Below, piece by piece: positions 63,057 through 64,000 of a stretch of DNA of 64,000 nucleotides (position 1 is the stretch's first letter; every line of letters begins with the position of its first letter). The DNA is from GCA-2746795 sp963747345 (lineage in GTDB: Bacteria > Chloroflexota > Anaerolineae > Promineifilales > Promineifilaceae), in assembly GCA_963747345.1 (NCBI GenBank), contig CAVVFA010000011.1, positions 1-64,000 on the forward strand. Direction: 5' to 3'. The notes under the pieces were generated by a model. That model was given only the letters and a program-made list of their open reading frames with translations, was not told where the DNA came from and made no database searches. The translations under genes and the position numbers were made by a program.

Positions 63057-63662
63057 ATGACACATGTGGATGCGTATCATCCTGATGCGGTGAAATGGAA
63101 CGGCCGTTATCAAACGGAAGGCGACAAATGGCAGCGCAGCCGTCCGCGCCAACTGCTGCTCGACTATGCCGACGCGCTGCCCGCTGCTGGTCTCGCTTTG
63201 GACGCGGCGGCTGGGGTGGGGGTGCATGGGCTGTTTTTGGCCGAGCGCGGCTGGCATGTGATTGCGTTGGATATTTCTGAAGTGGGACTGCGCTTGGCGA
63301 GGCATGAGGCGATGGAGAGAGGGGTGATGGTGGAAACGGCCGTTTTCGACCTTTCCCAACCCTGGCTGCCAGCTAATACCTTTGATGCCATTCTTAATTT
63401 TCGCTTTTTAGAGCGGGGAACGTTTCCCGTCTACCAGCAAGCGTTAAAGCCAGGCGGGTGGCTTTTGTTTGAGACATTTATTCGCCCTAATCGGGCGGTG
63501 GAAGACCCTGGCTATTTTTTGGAACCGGGTGAATTACGAGCCGCGTTTTCAGACTTTGAGATTATCCATTCGGCACAGGTGGAGATTAAAGGGCAGCAAT
63601 CGGGAAAGCGGAAGTGGGTTGAGCAGCTCGTGGCACGGAAGCCCGGGTTATCTGTGGATTGA
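63057..63662 (+). CDS. SAM-dependent methyltransferase
   Basis: 201 residues from the ATG at 63057. It has the class I Rossmann signature LDAAAGVGVHGLFLAERGWH, then VIALDISEVGLRLAR, and a post-I region LPANTFDAILNFRFLERGTF, resembling TehB/UbiE-like enzymes. Substrate unknown. It is divergent from the PfkB remnant. Two palindrome copies lie inside. Confidence 0.82.
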   Translation: MTHVDAYHPDAVKWNGRYQTEGDKWQRSRPRQLLLDYADALPAAGLALDAAAGVGVHGLFLAERGWHVIALDISEVGLRLARHEAMERGVMVETAVFDLSQPWLPANTFDAILNFRFLERGTFPVYQQALKPGGWLLFETFIRPNRAVEDPGYFLEPGELRAAFSDFEIIHSAQVEIKGQQSGKRKWVEQLVARKPGLSVD

Positions 63663-63683
63663 AATTACACAGATAGCAGGAAA

Positions 63684-63701
63684 AGTACGCTAAAGCGTAC
63701 T
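63684..63701. repeat. Hairpin AGTACGCT-AA-AGCGTACT
   Basis: Perfect 8-base arms, same layout as 5141-5160 (arms ending CT/AG around AA). Confidence 0.6.
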
Positions 63702-63726
63702 GTAGTCATTTCGTTACATATACTAT

Positions 63727-63746
63727 CTGCCGATTTCAATCGGCAG
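63727..63746. repeat. Hairpin CTGCCGATT-TC-AATCGGCAG
   Basis: Perfect 9-base arms directly before the final gene. Confidence 0.55.
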
Positions 63747-63757
63747 CAGCAAGCAGC

Positions 63758-64000
63758 ATGAGGGACTTTGTGACACTGAAAAAACGTAGAGAACAAGCAT
63801 TATCCAGACAAATTGAACGGCTAGACAGCCAGTTGCAGGCACTGAAACAGACGAGCGATCGCCTGTCGCGGATACGGTTGGTGGAATTTGTGGTGGGGGT
63901 GATAACGGCCGTTATCGTTCTCCTGCAATTTGGGGTGTTACCCTGGTTGGGAGTCAGTATCGTTGTCCTGGTTGCGTTTGCTATCTTCGTCAAACTGCAC
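63758..64000 (+). CDS. Membrane protein start, possibly a MutS-like protein (runs off window)
   Basis: Eighty-one codons from an ATG at 63758 (AGCAGCATGAGG): a basic coiled-coil-like start (LKKRREQALSRQIERLDSQL, then QALKQTSDRLSRIRLVEF) followed by two membrane segments (VVGVITAVIVLLQFGVLPWL and VSIVVLVAFAIFVKLH). MutS-family membrane proteins of Chloroflexi and other phyla begin in this way (helical RL-rich start plus two membrane helices), but the diagnostic ATPase domain is beyond the window, so this is tentative. Confidence 0.5.
   Translation, partial: MRDFVTLKKRREQALSRQIERLDSQLQALKQTSDRLSRIRLVEFVVGVITAVIVLLQFGVLPWLGVSIVVLVAFAIFVKLH

Larger units (their letters stand above)
557..63912. 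repeat. Highly iterated palindrome ACGGCCGT (dispersed over the whole window)
   Basis: The 8-base palindrome ACGGCCGT, most often as AACGGCCGTT and often extended symmetrically (GTAACGGCCGTTAC, GGAACGGCCGTTCC, AAACGGCCGTTT), occurs about 55 times by eye; the first copy is at 557-564 and the last at 63905-63912. Random expectation is about one or two. It lies mostly inside genes, in all three reading frames (Asn-Gly-Arg, Glu-Thr-Ala-Val, Arg-Pro-Phe), as well as in intergenic DNA. Long stretches lack it: roughly 2.6-8.0 kb, 8.0-12.9 kb, 19.1-24.1 kb, 42.3-47.4 kb and 56.9-62.3 kb. It resembles the HIP1 phenomenon of cyanobacteria in behaviour but not in sequence. Its function is unknown. Confidence 0.9.

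Overview
The window looks like a chromosomal segment of a filamentous or anaerobic-digester type Chloroflexota (Anaerolineae / Candidatus Promineofilum-like). This is an inference from gene style: many STAND-type AAA ATPases fused to BTAD, winged-helix, membrane or propeller modules, TadE/TadG-like proteins with Thr/Pro linkers, GH94 sugar phosphorylase, a fused E1 alpha/beta dehydrogenase, and many dispersed palindromes. No rRNA, tRNA or CRISPR array was recognised. The most striking global signal is the palindrome ACGGCCGT (usually AACGGCCGTT), which I count by eye about 55 times in 64 kb where about one is expected by chance. It sits mostly inside genes and is missing from blocks that look recently acquired.

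Layout. 0-5.1 kb: an ABC exporter (permease cut by the window edge, ATPase) with a divergent TetR regulator, a VapBC-type toxin-antitoxin with a duplicated antitoxin, and a luciferase-like oxidoreductase. 5.2-12.8 kb: a NACHT NTPase decapitated by a pile-up of four insertion sequences (IS1634-like remnant, IS21 with a third passenger gene, IS4-like remnant, ISAzo13 with an A_AAA_AAG frameshift). 12.8-13.8 kb: an epimerase fragment and a predicted conflict effector with a C-terminal effector-associated domain. 13.9-20.8 kb: a self-regulated operon for chitin disaccharide use (ROK regulator, ROK kinase, N,N'-diacetylchitobiose phosphorylase, and a nucleotidyltransferase-phosphosugar mutase fusion). 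21-24 kb: a three-gene DUF5343 / small protein / pPIWI-associated-nuclease-like module, an intact IS4-like element and hicBA.

24-34.7 kb (all minus strand): a lectin-like lipoprotein, a very large propeller-membrane-ATPase broken by frameshifts, an ATPase with a winged helix, a WD40 protein inserted between duplicated helicase ends, and a frameshifted UvrD-like helicase. 34.8-46.4 kb: a surface-anchored clan-A glycoside hydrolase, then a cluster of Flp/TadE/TadG-like envelope proteins carrying adhesive domains. 46.7-51.3 kb: a frameshifted BTAD-ATPase and a membrane-ATPase. 51.3-51.7 kb: an island of five different hairpin repeats. 51.7-53.8 kb: fused 2-oxo acid dehydrogenase E1. 53.8-61.9 kb: a xylose locus (XylR-like ROK repressor divergent from xylF-xylG-xylH-xylA), in which the binding protein has two nearly identical domains in one chain. 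62-64 kb: a decayed PfkB kinase, a methyltransferase and the start of a probable membrane MutS-like protein.

Several genes carry frameshifts (propeller-ATPase, helicase, BNR protein, BTAD-ATPase, PfkB kinase) while the chitin and xylose operons are clean. From sequence alone I cannot separate genuine decay from assembly indels.
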